A stretch of DNA of 64,000 nt, taken from contig NC_056744.1 of NCBI RefSeq assembly GCF_019279795.1, positions 900,129,904-900,193,903 on the forward strand, written 5' to 3'. The notes under the pieces are model-generated. The model worked only from the letters and a program-made list of their open reading frames with translations. It made no database searches and was not told where the DNA came from. Shown here one piece after another: positions 33,060 through 44,189 of this stretch; positions within the stretch are counted from its first letter, which is position 1, and every line of letters starts with the position of its first letter. Source of the stretch: Protopterus annectens (taxonomy: Eukaryota; Chordata; Ceratodontiformes; Protopteridae). The position numbers and the translations under genes are program-made.

Positions 33060-34365
33060 TCCTTTGTGGTGTGAGAAGCTAATGCTCACATGCATAGAAA
33101 GATTTTAGACTACTTTTAAGGGTTCTAATCCAGCTGTTAGCTAAGTGTTACTGACTAATTTTGGTACACTATTTTATATGTACCTGTTGGCTGCATATTG
33201 TTATGAGCCACCATTATCCTTCGTCTATCATAAGCTACCTTGTTCTTGTCTCTGTCTTGCCCTGTCAATGTATCTTTTCCCTTCTGTATCACTACTCTTC
33301 CACCTCTGCATTTGTGCAATCCCTAGCACTGGGCAACATGTACAACTAAGGTTAAATGGAAGTACATAGCTTATGGCAATAGCTTATGATTTTATTGCCT
33401 TTGGCTGCATTACTGCATTTTGCCCTGTGCCACTGTACTGAGCTATATTTATTTTGCTCACTGTTTCTTTTCAACATGCTCAAGAGTTGGATGTGCAGAT
33501 TATAGTGGTCAATAGGTAATGAAGATTAATAAATACATTCATGTTTGTTGAAAACTGATGTAAAATGTTAATTATCAGGAGTATGACTTTCTATGTTGTA
33601 TGTTTAGATAATACTCAGATATAAATGTTTTTCTTGGAATGTTCTAAAAGTTTCAATCAAGATGGATGAAAAATGCTTCAAAATGTTTTGACTGACTCCT
33701 GTGGCTGTAAGTGCTGGCTACATCTTTACTTAACACATCATTATCCTGCTGCTTTATTAATATGCCTGCTCCCTACTGTGAAGCCTGTCTTGCACAGATC
33801 TTTGGGTGAAAGTTGGCACAGACCAACATAGTGTACTGCTAATTCCCACTCTAAGTTCAGCATTTCAAGATATGATTACGCATGTACTAATGCTTTGCCA
33901 TCAGCAGCTTAATTCAGCTTGGTAGCATTGCTCTCAAAGAGTAAAACAAAAAAAGAAAGTCAAATAATTATTGTTTTAGGTTGCACAGCATTTTTATGTC
34001 TGCATTACTTTTGACAATAGTTGATCTTGAGTTCAGAATGATGTTGGCTAAATTAATTCGGTCATTTAATGTATGTCTAATCTACAGTGTTTACACTTGT
34101 AATTGTGTTACAAGTTTGGTTAACCTATTCTCACATAACCCATCAGTGTTATTCTGCAATGCACTGTCCTATGTATGAGTTTCATGTTTGTCTTGGCAAA
34201 GCACAGAGTGCAAGAATGAGACAATATGTGTGCAATCATCCCGACATAAAATCACAGGAAAAGTGCGACTGATAACCCACTGGAGTGCAACATTGAATGT
34301 CTATAGCATCCCATGATGTGAAACATGTCAGTGTCCCTCACAGTAATACATAGTACATTGAAGAT
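33060..34365. other. No gene recognised
   Basis: No supported coding region or repeat. Confidence 0.4.
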
Positions 34366-34372
34366 AGTCTTT

Positions 34373-34659
34373 GGGATTCAATAACGCCTACACTAAGTGT
34401 ACACACTTCTGAGTGAAGAGACAACACAGACATAATGAACACCTTCTTCCTCCTAATTTTAGTTTTCCTTCTGATATTCTTGCAGCTTTAAATACTGACA
34501 GGGATTCAAAAATGTTATCACAAAATGTAGACTACATGCACACTTAGTGTAATCTTTCTGAGAGACTAGAAAATACAAAAAATGTGGTAAGAATGCTCTT
34601 GAATACGTATTGTGTACACTTGCTGGACTCTTAGTGAAGGCTTTATTGAATCTGGCCCA
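34373..34659. mobile_element. Harbinger-like MITE
   Basis: Left end GGGATTCAATAACGCCTACA then CTAAGTGTACAC; the reverse complement of the right end gives CAGATTCAATAAAGCCTTCA then CTAAG...GTGTACAC. The termini are therefore imperfect inverted repeats of over 40 bases. No coding capacity. The terminal string TTTATTGAATCTG also occurs at the right limit of the Harbinger element (about 11465-11477), suggesting one family. Confidence 0.6.
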
Positions 34660-34819
34660 GTATCTACATTTTTAGATAAGTAGTAGAGATGTATGTAATT
34701 ACATGTGGCAATCAAAGTAATGCTACATTGTCCTTTGCACTCATATGTATTGTTGCATAACCCGTGATACACAGCACCATCAGTTCCAAACAGTGGGGTT
34801 TAGAAAAGTTCAAATGTTC

Positions 34820-35065
34820 TATTTCACAAAGTTAATGCAAGTCTTCTTCTGTGGTGCTTGGAACTAATACAGTGCTTTCTAGATTGTTTAACTAGATAAG
34901 TAGGTGGTTCGATGGGAAATTTGTGTGTGGGAGAGTATGTGTAACTGTTGTTACTGTACCCACTTTCGCTGAAAAAATACATTTAACTCTTCATACAGTT
35001 CCTTTATCCCACTTTTTACTGAAAGATTCTCTATGATACACAAAGATGAAGTCATCTTGACAAAA
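34820..35065 (+). repeat. tRNA-like tandem unit 1
   Basis: TGTGGTGCTTGGAACTAATA, CAGTGCTTTCTAGATTG, AACTAGATAAGTAGGTGG and TTCGATGG give A- and B-box-like spacing (GGTTCGATGG near 34902). The unit ends with CTTTATCCCACTTTTTACTG and TGACAAAAGTG. Confidence 0.5.
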
Positions 35066-35300
35066 GTGATCTCTCTCTCTAAGAGTGATACCTCTCCTGT
35101 GGTGCTTGTTACTAAAACAGTACTTTTTAGATTGTGTAACTAGAGAGGATATTCAAGGCCCAACATGGGAAATTTGTATGTGTGTAATGTTTCTTGCTGT
35201 ATCCACTTCCTTTAAAGAGAATGCATTTAAATGCACACACAGCTCCCTTATCCCACTTTTTATTGAAACACTGTGCTGAAGTCATCCTGACAAAAGTGCA
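35066..35300 (+). repeat. tRNA-like tandem unit 2
   Basis: Same blocks: TGTGGTGCTTGTTACTAAA, CAGTACTTTTTAGATTGTG, CCTTATCCCACTTTTTATTG and CTGACAAAAGTG. The B-box has decayed (GATATTCAAGGCC). Confidence 0.5.
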
Positions 35301-35540
35301 CTCCCTTTCCTCAACAATCAGACATTTGCTGTGGTGCTTGTGATAAATGCAGTGCTTTCTATATTGTACAACTAGATAAGAATGAGGTCCAGTGCTCAAT
35401 AAGGGGAACATGTGTGCGTGGGGGTGCTTACAGTTAGTTGGACACATGCTCAGTCAACTTCTACTCTGGATAAACATTGTAAACTGCTAAATGACTTCAC
35501 CATCTCTTAATCCCACCTTTCACACCCATAACTTCTTTGC
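35301..35540 (+). repeat. tRNA-like tandem unit 3
   Basis: Same blocks: TGTGGTGCTTGTGATAAATG, CAGTGCTTTCTATATTG, AACTAGATAAG and TTAATCCCACCTTTCAC. Confidence 0.45.
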
Positions 35541-35859
35541 AACACAATAATATAGCTAAGCATATTGTTTGTACTTTACTGACTGCAGTTTTCTATACAT
35601 TACTTGAAGAAACCATGTTTTAGGCCATACCATGTCCCCAGCTGTCTACAGTAATGCTTTCAATAAGAGTGTCATAGATTGAAAAAAATATCTATTTCAT
35701 GTTTTTAGAGGGAAAGTGATGCAAACATTTATTAAGTGGATGAGGACCTTTCCATTTTTCAAATGACAGGTGGTTTGTGGGGCAGCATTAAGTGCACACA
35801 ATTACAAAATTATATTCTCTACCTGTACCCCTGGTGAACACACTGTTGAAGTCATTCTT

Positions 35860-36145
35860 TTTTAAAGTAAACTGTAGTAATGTAAATGCCAGACTTATTT
35901 TGTGGCACTTGCATTACTTACACTAACCTTTAAAATGTGTAAATAGATATGTAGGAGGTTCAAGTACAGCAATGCTTAAATTCTGACTAAATCTAGTTGT
36001 TCATATTATATTTGTAACTCCTTTCTTAATGCACACATTCAATTCAATTATTTTTAACAGCCTCCATTGTTATCTGATGTGGCACATACACTCAATACAG
36101 AGGTCTGCAGAGAGTATTATATAACAGGCAGGGGTTTGAATCTGT
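35860..36145 (+). repeat. SINE-like units, diverged
   Basis: TGTGGCACTTGCATTAC followed by GGAGGTTCAAGTACAGC (near 35950), and then GATGTGGCACATACAC followed by GGGGTTTGAATCTG (near 36130). Both pairs have A/B-box-like spacing and resemble the tandem units upstream. Confidence 0.4.
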
Positions 36146-36149
36146 TAAC

Positions 36150-36680
36150 ATCTGTGTGTCAGACATCAGTGGCTTGCATGCAGTCAATAGTTATGGCACA
36201 GTCAGAAGGCCACCTTTTTCAGGTCATGTCCTACAAGGTAGGGCAGCCGCATCTCTTATGACAAGAAAGTGCTGTAAGCCCTTCAAGGGTGCTCTTCATG
36301 ACATGACCAATATGCATAGTTCTGTGGTGCAGGGGTGTAGCTAGGATTTTCAAATTTGTACTCACAGCTCTCAAACTGCTACCCCCCTCCCCAGCCAAGC
36401 TATGGCCATTCTCGTAATTTATGGTTCGCTCTTTTAGTGTTGATGAAGAGGCATTTGCTGTAATGCCTCTTCAGTAATATAATATAAATTCACTCAAACT
36501 TGGTTCCTTGAATTGAAAATTAACCTGAAATGTCAGTTCTTTGAAAACTGCAGCATGGTAGTTGGGGTAGAGAATTTATGCTTTTGTTTTCTGTAACTAA
36601 GGTACAGGTTTTGAGCTTGAGTAAATTACTAACCACCTGCTACCCCTAACTAAGATGTTTCATTCACACACACACCCCTA
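36150..36680. other. No gene recognised
   Basis: A possible SINE head (GCATGGTAGTTGGGG...GGTTTTGAGCTTGAG, 36551-36626) resembles 39100-39160. Nothing else supported. Confidence 0.3.
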
Positions 36681-36683
36681 GAG

Positions 36684-36996
36684 TACCTACCTCTTAGTGC
36701 AAGAAATATGGACAAAGCCTAAAATAAACAGGGACAGATATTAAATAATGCTCTCGTGAACTTAGAAAGTTGCTAGAACAGGATTTGTGCTAGTATGAGA
36801 AAGTTACTAGAACAGGATTTGTGCTAGTATGAATTTTTCTAAAGGACGTGAAGTCTGAAACTCAAATGTCTGTCATTATTTAGCAACTTCAGCCTTCAAT
36901 GATTTTCTAGAAAATCACAAAATTTATGAGGAACAGACAAAAAATATGGGGCAAAAATCTGGACATTCTGCAAAATTTGGACAGTTGAAAGGTATG
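36684..36996 (+). repeat. TIR-bounded MITE-like repeat
   Basis: Same family as 20126-20455 (AAGAAATATGGACAAAGCC, GTGAAGTCTGAAACTCAA, CTGGACATTCTGCAAAAT, ending GTTGAAAGGTATG). A piece of about 33 bases is duplicated inside it (36768-36834). Its right end abuts a (CA)n tract. Confidence 0.6.
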
Positions 36997-37005
36997 CTAC
37001 CTACC

Positions 37006-37007
<2 letters not shown>

Positions 37008-37082
<75 letters not shown>
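37008..37082. repeat. (CA)n microsatellite
   Basis: About 37 CA units between two MITE-like copies. Confidence 0.97.
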
Positions 37083-37085
<3 letters not shown>

Positions 37086-37616
37086 CTCAACCTCTTAGAG
37101 CAACAAACTCATAAATAAAACTGAGGCAAAGGCCCAAAAATAAGGACATTTTTTAAATATTGCTCTTATAAACTTAGAAAAGATAATAGAATAGTAGTAG
37201 GTCTTGCATTAGTACGAATTTTCTGAAAGGTATGAAATCTGAAACTCAAATGTCTGCCATTATTTTCTAACTTCAGTCTTTAACAATTTGCCACTAATTT
37301 GCCAGAAAACTGCAATTTTATGAAAAACGGACCAAAAATGTGATGCAAAAATATAAAATTGCCAGACAATACAGCTGGGAACCTGTCAAAGAAGGGACAC
37401 CATTTTAATATGAGCACAGTTAACTTAGAGCAGCTAACAAAATTAGAGAATCTACATGCATTTCTGAAATAAAAGTAATGTATAACTCTGATCATTACAG
37501 TTATTTATAAAAAGTAAACCCTCCACGTTTTCTTCCAAAATTGCTATTTTGCAGAGAGATTATTAGGGGGAGAGTAACATTTTGAGCCAAAATTGGGGAC
37601 AGTTGAGAGGTTTGGA
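37083..37616 (+). repeat. Two joined MITE-like copies
   Basis: The left part opens with CCTCTCAACCTCTTAGAGCA and runs through the family's internal marks to about 37375. A second copy, lacking its left end, follows (GGGACACCATTTTAATATGA) and closes with GGGGACAGTTGAGAGG near 37612. Confidence 0.5.
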
Positions 37617-37647
37617 TATTCCTAATTCTATAAAGTGATTTATTTGC

Positions 37648-37880
37648 ACATACCTCTGAACCTCTTAATGCAGGAAATCTGGACAAGGCCAAATATATTG
37701 GGGGAACATACAAACAGTACTAAAAATTGACCTTGCATAAACTTAAGACAGTTAGTTAATAGAATATCAGGTCTTGCTTTAGCATGCATTTTTCTGAAGA
37801 TTATGACGTCTGAAACTTAACGTCGGTCATTTAGTGACTTCATTCCTAAATGATTTGCCAGAAAAGTTTTATTTTGCATT
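37648..37880 (+). repeat. MITE-like repeat, right end lost
   Basis: CATACCTCTGAACCTCTTAA at the left, then GGAAATCTGGACAAGGCC and GACGTCTGAAACTTAACG. Stops before the right terminus. Confidence 0.5.
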
Positions 37881-37889
37881 TTACAGCAC

Positions 37890-38480
37890 GAACACCAATA
37901 AATATCTGTCAAAAAAGCAATGCAGTCTCACAATGAAACTAGACTTAGCATTAAAACTTCTCTGCCCTTGAAACTCACATTCATTGAGACAGCATTGAAA
38001 CCCACATTCAAAAAAATACATTTTGCCAGTGGCAGATAAAGATTAACTTTGGGCTGTTTTCAAATCATAGGCCCCTTGCACATGAAACATACACATGCTC
38101 TTTGATACACCTTCCATCATAAAAGTCTACTCAAACATCTACAGTCCACCAGTATCAGTAAATATGCACAATCTCTGAACTAGTAAAAGCCATCTACATA
38201 ATTCCACATTAGAGAAATCAGTAACTAATGAAGAGGCTGCTGCTAGCAAACAACTTTATATTTCATGGTTTCATCTACAAATAATGTGCCTGTTGCCCTT
38301 GAGGAATAAATTGCCTATGTTGCATTAAAACAATGATACGCTAGTAATATTGCAATAAGGAATGGATGGCAAACTGATAACAGGTTCATAGTTGCTACTA
38401 GATATCTTCGCCAAAACAGGCTACAGCATCCACCCCCCCCCTTTACAACACAGTACAGTATCAGCAAAGCATCTACCTAC
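37890..38480. other. No gene recognised
   Basis: Unassigned; a short C-run lies at about 38432-38440. Confidence 0.35.
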
Positions 38481-38484
38481 TGTG

Positions 38485-38560
38485 GGAGAAGAACCCACAG
38501 CCTTCTGCATCAAAAGCAAGTACACTACCTGTTGTGCTATTAACAGTACAAGCAGAAGTA
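38485..38560 (-). repeat. tRNA-derived SINE head (minus)
   Basis: Minus strand: TAGCACAACAGGTAGTG (A-box-like) and, about 35 bases on, GTGGGTTCTTCTCCCAC (B-box-like). Confidence 0.45.
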
Positions 38561-38626
38561 TAAGCAGCACTAAACTTAAGTTCCCCTGCAGCTCTCAGCT
38601 CCTAGCTCCTTGTAAAATGTCGACAC

Positions 38627-38770
38627 TCAGCTGTATCTCTGAACTTTGCAGCACAAGAAATCTGGAAAAAGCCAACATTTATTGGGGGGGGGGACAAAAG
38701 CCCAAAAAACAGGGACACATTTTAAACATTGCTTGTATAATTTTGGAAAGTTGCTAGAATAAAATGCTGC
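38627..38770 (+). repeat. MITE-like repeat, left half
   Basis: TATCTCTGAACTTTGCAGCA, AAGAAATCTGGAAAAAGCC and GGAAAGTTGCTAGAATAAAA are family marks. Interrupted at about 38770. Confidence 0.45.
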
Positions 38771-38779
38771 ATTATCACC

Positions 38780-38852
38780 ATGCATGTCTTGAACCCAGAA
38801 CCATATGCACTATAGTCAGTGCAACATACCACTATGCTAAATCAGCAGTTTG
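38780..38852 (-). repeat. tRNA-derived SINE head (minus), clear boxes
   Basis: Minus strand: TTTAGCATAGTGGTATG (A-box) followed by CTGGGTTCAAGAC (B-box, near 38788-38800). The anticodon-arm region is not tRNA-like enough for a functional tRNA gene. Confidence 0.55.
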
Positions 38853-38887
38853 AAAAATAGGAAGACAAACTTAATAGCTGTCATTTA

Positions 38888-39060
38888 GATAGCTCTCAAC
38901 CTCTTAGCACAAACAACCTGGACAAACAAAGCCAATAATGAGGGAATTCAAGTTCAGTTCTCACTTCACACCTTAGCACAAACAGCCTGGACAAACAACA
39001 AAAACAATAATGGGAGAAATACAACTTCAGTTCTCACTTCTCACCATAGCTCACAACCAT
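38888..39060 (+). repeat. MITE-like fragment with internal duplication
   Basis: CTCTCAACCTCTTAGCAC opens it. A segment of about 75-80 bases (CTTAGCACAAACAACCTGG to TCAGTTCTCACTTC) is present twice in tandem. Confidence 0.45.
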
Positions 39061-39211
39061 TATAAAAGCAAATCTGAACAAAGTTCAGAAATGGTGGTTT
39101 TTAGGGACTTTAGGCTCTTCTTACCCTGAAGCAAAGGTACAGGGTTTGAGCCTGAACACCTATAACCAGCAGGTGTATTATGTGGGGGGCATTTTCACAC
39201 ACCGCATACAC

Positions 39212-39550
39212 ACACACTTGCGATTGTTCAAAGCCACAGCCACTTGAATAATTGCGATTGTTCACAGCCACTTGAATAATTGTGATTGTTCAAAGCCACA
39301 GCTACTTGAATAATTGCGATTGTTCAAAGCCACAGCCACTTGAATAATTGCGATTGTTCACAGCCCCTTGAATAATTGTGATTGTTCACACACACACACT
39401 AAATCCTTCACATAATACACTACACTTGAATAAAGCCTTCACATAATACACTACACTTGAATCGTTCACACATTCAAAGCCTTCACATAATACACTTGAA
39501 TAATTGCAATTGTTCATCGTTCAAAGCCACGCAAATATGATCGTTCAAAG
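39212..39550. repeat. Degenerate minisatellite, 28/34-base units
   Basis: Repeats of CACTTGAATAATTGCGATTG plus TTCAAAGCCACAGC or a shorter TTCACAGC form. After 39400 the units scramble (CTTCACATAATACAC, CGTTCAAAGCCAC) but keep the same words. Confidence 0.75.
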
Positions 39551-39559
39551 CCACCAACA

Positions 39560-41835
39560 CATACACTGTGCACTTACTTCAATTGATTGCCTTCCATTTC
39601 TGAATGCTCTTGCCTTCCTACTCAGATAATCAATTTGCTTTGTTTCCTTCCAACTCCATTTGCTTGCTTTGGTTCCCGCTCACAGCCAGCCAGCTGGGCA
39701 TGATGTGAGCTCACGTCCGACTGGTTGGTATCCTCCTTAAAGAGCCAGCACCTCTTTAAAAAGGAAGAAATATGTACATACGTTTGTTTGTTTTTTTTTT
39801 CAAAAATGCTACCCCCCTTCTAAAAAAGTTATACTGAAATCAGTACAGTGCATATGCCTCCTGACGTCCCTGCTGTGGTGTTCAGGATTGTTATGCATCT
39901 CTCTGACATCTGTCCTGGTATGTGTTCAAAAAAGACATGATGTGAATGCTCATTCTGTCATTCACTGCTCACAGGCATTACCTATTCCTAAGATATTTAT
40001 GAAAAGTATTGCATGTCTTCATCCTGTCATTTCTTTATCACTGCAATTGTTTTTATCACACTATACAGCTTAATGGCAGATGAGGGATTCCATAAATGAT
40101 TATTACTGTATGGCATGCTGGGAGACCATCCGAAACTCTGATTGCACCCAATACTTTCTTGAGTATTATTGAATTACTGTTATGTTACTCTTCCCTCTAA
40201 TACCATGTGAGCATGCCCAGTATACTGATGCCCGAGATGTTTGCATATTAGCAATGAAAAACTTGAAATCATGACATCTCATCTAATCTGCATTGCCATT
40301 TGTCACTTACATATGGTGTGTGTTATGAGATTATCATTTAGCGTTTACATGACTATACAACACTTACCTACCTATTATATGATTGTAGGTGATAAACTCA
40401 TTTCCTATGGGTGCCACATGCATTTCTTTGCAAAAACATGTCCATTTTTGATGCACTTGACATTACAGTGGTAAGGTTCATTTGTTCTTGTATATATATG
40501 TATGTATGTATGTTGAGGGGAGAAGAAAGCAATGGTGCTGGCTTGCACACATAAATCCCCAGTATACACATCTCATATGAAATAACTGCAGTCTATGCAT
40601 TCATCCCGTAATGTATTGTCTGCCCTTTCTGTTATTTCAACCCACCCTTTTATTAACATATGACATTTTCACTCCCCTTTGTTACACTGCAGCTTTATAT
40701 CCCTACCACATTCTTTGTTAGCATATCCATTTTCATTTCTGTGCATAACTCAGGTATTGTCAATGACATAATTATCATTACATCAGTATTACAGGATTTA
40801 TGTTACTAATGCTTCTTTGATACTTCAACACATTTGCCTGCAGTACATGAGTACACTTTACACATTTCACCTTCCATATTAATAAATTATGCAGTATAAA
40901 ACACATTATTTGTGTAAAAGTTCCCCATTTCACTTTCTCTCCTTGAGTATTCTTTCTATGTACTTAATATTTCTGGGCTACAAAGTGTGGTTGTATCTGA
41001 GCTTTTCCTGTATGCAAGCCGTTTGGTTTATATTCTGTGCTCATGCATGCAAACACCTTTCCATGGCCACGAACACTATTGCTGGCCACATAAAAGATGT
41101 TTGCAAATGCATTAGTGTGATGAGCAGCTTGCATATTTGGTTAGACCTGCTGCTCATTGTGCTAACACTCTTACATAGTGTAGGCTTAGCGTGGCACCTA
41201 AGTGATTGTTAATGAATCCCAGGGAAAATATTGACAGAATCTAACCTTATTCAAAACCAGTGTTTTTGCAGGCTGCTTGCCCCACTCTGGCTAATTATAT
41301 ATACTAACTCTGATGTCGCACAACAGTGGGGGAAGGGCAAAGCCTAGTACAACTTTGATTTTGTCAATATTTTGTGTTTAGATATTTTTCTGTCAATATA
41401 TTTCCTATTCAGCTCATTTCTATTAGTCCTATATATAGATAGAGAAATAGGTATATAAAGAGAGAAAGAGAGTTATCATTGTACACCACATTCATATTAT
41501 GAAGAGTAGTTCTATTTTTCTACTAGATATGTGTGGCATTGTTCTTAATTTGCAATGAGTGCACTTAACACAGCATGATTTTTTTTTTCCTTTATTTTTA
41601 TGGAGTTTTCAATTCCCTCTCCCACCCCATTTTGTTATTTATACAGATGTTTGTTTATTGTTTAGTGGTAAAACTTTTCAATAGAAATCACTGGCCCACT
41701 GATGCAAAAGTCTTTGCCCTGACTGCTATGTTAGTGATCAGGATTTGCTGATAAACCCAGGCAACTGTAGGGCTTTCTGTAGAAGGTAAGCAATAAGTGT
41801 ATAAAGTACATTCCCTTCACTGTGTATGGCAAATA
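39560..41835. other. No gene recognised
   Basis: AT-rich, no supported coding region. Short TATG/TA repeats lie at about 40488-40515. The longest open frame (40889-41212) has no family resemblance. Confidence 0.4.
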
Positions 41836-41840
41836 TGGGA

Positions 41841-43594
41841 TTGCAGTCACTGTCCTAGTCGCTGTGAGGAACAGCAGTCACTGTCCTAGTAGCTGTGAGG
41901 AACTGCAGACATTGGCCTAGTAATTCGAGGAGCTGCAGTCACTGGAGTAATAGCTCTAAGGGACTACAGTCATGGCCCAGGTAGCTCTGAGGGACTACAG
42001 ACACTGTTCTAGTAGCACTGAAGGACTGCAGAGACTATCCTAGTAGCTCTGGGAAACTGCAATCACCGCTCTAGTAGCACTGAGTGGACGGCAGACACTG
42101 TCCTAGTAGCTCAAGGCATTGCCGTCATTGCCTCAGTAGCTCTGAGGGTCTGTAGTCACTGACCTAGTAGCTATGAGGGGCTGCAGACACTGCCCTAGTA
42201 GTTCTGAGGGACTGCAGTAACTGTATTAGTAGCTCTGAGGGGCTGCAGACACTGTCGTAGTAGCTCTGAGTGGAAGGCAGACACTGTCCGGGTAGCTCGA
42301 GGGACTGCAGTCACTGTAGTAGTAGCTCAAGGGACTACAGTCACTGCCATAGTAACTTTGAGGGACTGCAGTATCTGCATTAGTAGCTCTGAGGGGCTGC
42401 AGACACTGTCCTAGTAGCTCTGAGTGGACTGTAGACACTGTCCTAGTAGCTTGAGGGACTGCAGTCACTGTAATAGTAGCTTGATGGATTGCAGTCACTG
42501 CCGTGTTAGCTCTGAGAAACTGCAGTCACTGCCCTAGTAACTCAAGGGACTGCAGTCGCTGTCCTACTAGCTCTGTGGGAGTGCAGACTCTACCCTAGCT
42601 GCTCTGAGGGACTGCAGTCACTGCCCTTATAGCTCGAAGGACTGTAGCCACTTCTCTAGTAGCTCTGAGGGACTCCAGTCACTATCCTAGTAGCTCTGAG
42701 GGACTTCAGTCACTACCCTAGTAGCTCAAGGGACTGCAGTCACTGCCCTAGTAGTTCTGAAGGACTGCAGACACTATCCTTGTAGCTCTGAGGGACTGCA
42801 GTCACTGGCCTAGTAACTCTGAGTGGACTGTAGCTCTGAAGGACTGTAGACATTGCCTAGTAGCTTGAGGGACTGCAGTCACTGCCTTAGTAGCTCAAGA
42901 GACTGCAGTCACTGCCCTAGTTGCTCTGAGGGATTGCAGACACTATCCTTGTAGCTCTGAGGGACTGCAGTAACTGGCCTGGTAGCTCTGAGGGGCTGCA
43001 GACACTCTTAGCAGCTCGAGGGACTGCAGTCACTGTCTTAGTAGCTCTGAAGGATTGCAGACACTGCCTATTAGCTCAAGGGTAGCTCTGAAGGACCACA
43101 GACACTGTCTAGTAGCTCGAGGGATTGCAATCACTGCCCTAGTAGCTCAAGGGACAGCAGGCGGTGCCCTAGTAGCTCTGAGGGACTGCAGACACTGGCC
43201 TAGTAGCTCTGGGGGGATGCAGGCACTGCCTAGTAATTTGATGGACTACTGTCACTGACCTAGTAGCTCTGAGGGATTACAGACACTGCCCTAGTAGTGC
43301 TGAGGGGATTGCAGTCATTGCCCTAGTAGCGCTAAGGGAATGTAGACATTGCCTTGTAGCTCTGACGGACTGCAGATACTGTCCTAGTAGCTCTGAGGAC
43401 TGCAGACACTGCCCCAGTAGCTGTGAGTAGACTGAAGATACTGTCCTAGTAACTCTGAGGGACTGCAGACACTGCCCTAGTAGCTCTGAGTAGACTGAAG
43501 ATACTGTCCTAGTAGCTCTGAATGGACTGCAGACACTGTCCTAGTAGCTCTAAGTGGACTGCAGACACTGTCCTAGTAGCTCTGAGTGGAGCAT
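41841..43594. repeat. 31-bp minisatellite, roughly 55 units
   Basis: Unit about AGTAGCTCTGAGGGACTGCA plus GACACTGTCCT or GTCACTGCCCT, 31 bases, with variants TGAGTGGACTGC and CTCGAGGGAC. Array of about 1.75 kb. The unit length is not a multiple of three and every frame meets stops, so it is not coding. Nearly every unit keeps CTGCAG. The first units are more divergent than those in the middle, as expected for unequal exchange. Confidence 0.95.
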
Positions 43595-43599
43595 TGGTG

Positions 43600-44085
43600 C
43601 AGCAGCTGGATTGCTTGTTTAGGGAAACGGGCAGAAAGGGTAAGATAATGTTATGACAAGCATACTGAGAGGCATTAGATTACGAAAGTGGAGTGGAGCC
43701 TTTGTCCCACTCATACCAGAGTCTTCCACCACCAAACCAGCATTTTAGTTACTTAACGATACTCTCTCCAACTCCAGTGTCCTGGAACCCTGCGCTGTCA
43801 CAGAGTATGCACCAGTACCTGTGAAGACCTCATTCTTTAGAAGGGGAATTCTCTGCTCATTGGGAAGAGACAGTGGACTATACTGTAAACATGCCTTTCG
43901 ATTGAACAGAATTTTGCAGAATGCCCCCTGATTTTGCCTTATATTTTTTTCCCAGTCCCTCATCAAATCTTTCTTTTTCTGGTAAATAAATCCCTGAGGA
44001 TTAGAGCCACTGAGTAATGCCAGATATGTTTCATACATCTCATTGTTCAGAAAATGCATGTTGATGCAAAACACAATGTTCTATT
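43600..44085. other. Unassigned; one open frame on minus
   Basis: A 109-codon minus-strand frame (43745-44074; MFCINMHFLNNEMYETYLAL...) is open. I recognise no family, and no splice or promoter context supports it. It could be a fragment of an unrecognised mobile-element gene or chance. Confidence 0.2.
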
Positions 44086-44187
44086 ACCATTTTAAAAGGA
44101 ATAAATTGTCCCTGATTTTGGCTATTTGTCCCCTCCGTTATTTTTGGCTTTGTCCCGAGTTCTTAAGCAAAAAGTTGAGAGGTACAG
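44086..44187 (-). repeat. MITE-like repeat end (minus)
   Basis: Minus strand reads GTACCTCTCAACTTTTTGCT, then GGGACAAAGCCAAAAATAAC and CAGGGACAATTTATTC, the left end of the TIR-bounded family. Confidence 0.5.
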
Positions 44188-44189
44188 CT

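Noticed and set aside
38780-38852. Functional tRNA gene
   Set aside because: A- and B-boxes are good but no acceptor stem or anticodon stem closes, and related heads occur many times nearby; it is SINE-derived.
42226-42498. 90-codon repetitive protein on minus
   Set aside because: It lies wholly inside the 31-bp minisatellite, whose unit is not a multiple of three; the frame is accidental.
41841-43594. CRISPR-like array
   Set aside because: Units of 31 bases repeat without unique spacers, and the context is vertebrate transposon DNA. It is a minisatellite.
43745-44074. Possible exon on minus (109 codons)
   Set aside because: No recognised motif or second exon; kept only as an unassigned open frame.
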